From Phocaeicola sp. (GTDB taxonomy: Bacteria; Bacteroidota; Bacteroidia; Bacteroidales; Bacteroidaceae): a stretch of 63,846 nt of DNA. A model generated the notes under the pieces. The model was not told where the DNA came from. It saw only the letters and a list, made by a program, of their open reading frames with translations, and searched no databases. The DNA lies in NCBI GenBank assembly GCA_020026225.1, contig JAHHQU010000004.1, positions 1 through 63,846 of the forward strand, given 5' to 3'. Below are positions 63,797-63,846 of this stretch, piece by piece. The position numbers were made by a program, and so were the translations under genes. Each line of letters begins with the position of its first letter. Within the stretch, counting starts at the first letter, position 1.

Positions 63797-63846
63797 TAGT
63801 CGTCCCTTAAAAGCATCTTTATCTACTGATATTCAATATTTTAGTT
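63797..63846. mobile_element. Insertion-sequence terminus (right window end)
   Basis: The last 50 bases begin TAGTCGTCCCTTA and match, in inverted orientation, positions 5-54 at 46 of 50 bases. The boundary is sharp; the inner flank (ATTTAACTAAA) is unrelated to the left one. The element itself lies beyond the window. The four differences fit left and right inverted repeats of one IS or two diverged copies. Confidence 0.6.

Noticed and set aside
1..63846. A circular plasmid or integrated element closed by its terminal repeats
   Set aside because: The terminal repeats are inverted, not direct, and the content is core chromosomal (secA, valS, rlmN, nifJ, coaX), with no replication, conjugation or integrase gene.

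Overview
The window reads as chromosomal DNA of a gut-type Bacteroidales bacterium, most likely Bacteroides or Phocaeicola. The support is moderate G+C, recurring TAnnTTTG -7 promoter motifs, weak Shine-Dalgarno sequences, and family-typical genes: a DUF4105/Lnb-type lipoprotein N-acyltransferase, a roughly 1100-residue SecA with a C-terminal zinc motif, a one-polypeptide pyruvate:ferredoxin oxidoreductase, DUF4837 and DUF6340 proteins. Both ends of the window carry the same roughly 50-base sequence in inverted orientation (46 of 50 bases identical). This looks like the terminus of an insertion sequence, so the window is probably an assembly contig bounded by IS copies. The left copy interrupts a chloramphenicol-acetyltransferase-like gene.

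Layout. 1-3.2 kb: broken cat-like gene, AraC regulator, MATE exporter. 3.3-9.1 kb (minus): lipoprotein, a very large nuclease-helicase, and a short-chain dehydrogenase, apparently one operon. 9.4-14.4 kb (minus): a tight operon of a glycosyltransferase fused to a HIT-type phosphorylase domain, a SpoIID-like protein without a signal peptide, and an AmpG-like transporter. I read this as a possible muropeptide uptake and processing unit. 14.5-23.2 kb (plus): rlmN, a DUF4837 lipoprotein and pdxA run directly into a membrane-lipid cassette of nucleotidyltransferase, ATP-grasp enzyme, CDP-alcohol phosphotransferase, flippase-like membrane protein, HAD hydrolase and sugar MFS transporter. 23.7-34.9 kb: aspA, an aldose-epimerase-like gene, an orphan LytTR response regulator behind a 1-kb gene-free region with phased 18-base repeats, a YfcE-type phosphoesterase, nifJ, a DUF4143-type ATPase and an uncharacterised ATP-grasp-like protein.

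34.9-50.6 kb is envelope biogenesis: an S41 protease, then a minus-strand run of coaX, a beta-barrel protein, a TPR protein, lptC, a CBS/DUF21 membrane protein and a SurA/PpiD-type isomerase. The divergent plus-strand run holds the Lnb-like acyltransferase, an alkaline-phosphatase-superfamily enzyme and secA. 50.7-63.6 kb: a DUF6340 protein, a small acidic protein, an NAPE-PLD-like metallohydrolase, a DUF134-NifX fusion divergent from a small thioredoxin, mltF-udk, a Dabb protein, a PaaI thioesterase, a lipoprotein with a possible clan-CD peptidase signature, an isolated hisC, and valS. I see no tRNA, rRNA, CRISPR array or prophage.

The most promising candidates for undescribed biology are the lipid-headgroup cassette (17.7-23.2 kb), the GT-HIT/SpoIID/AmpG operon (9.4-14.4 kb), the helically phased repeats at 26.7 kb, and the promoter-embedded dyad in front of the DUF134-NifX fusion.
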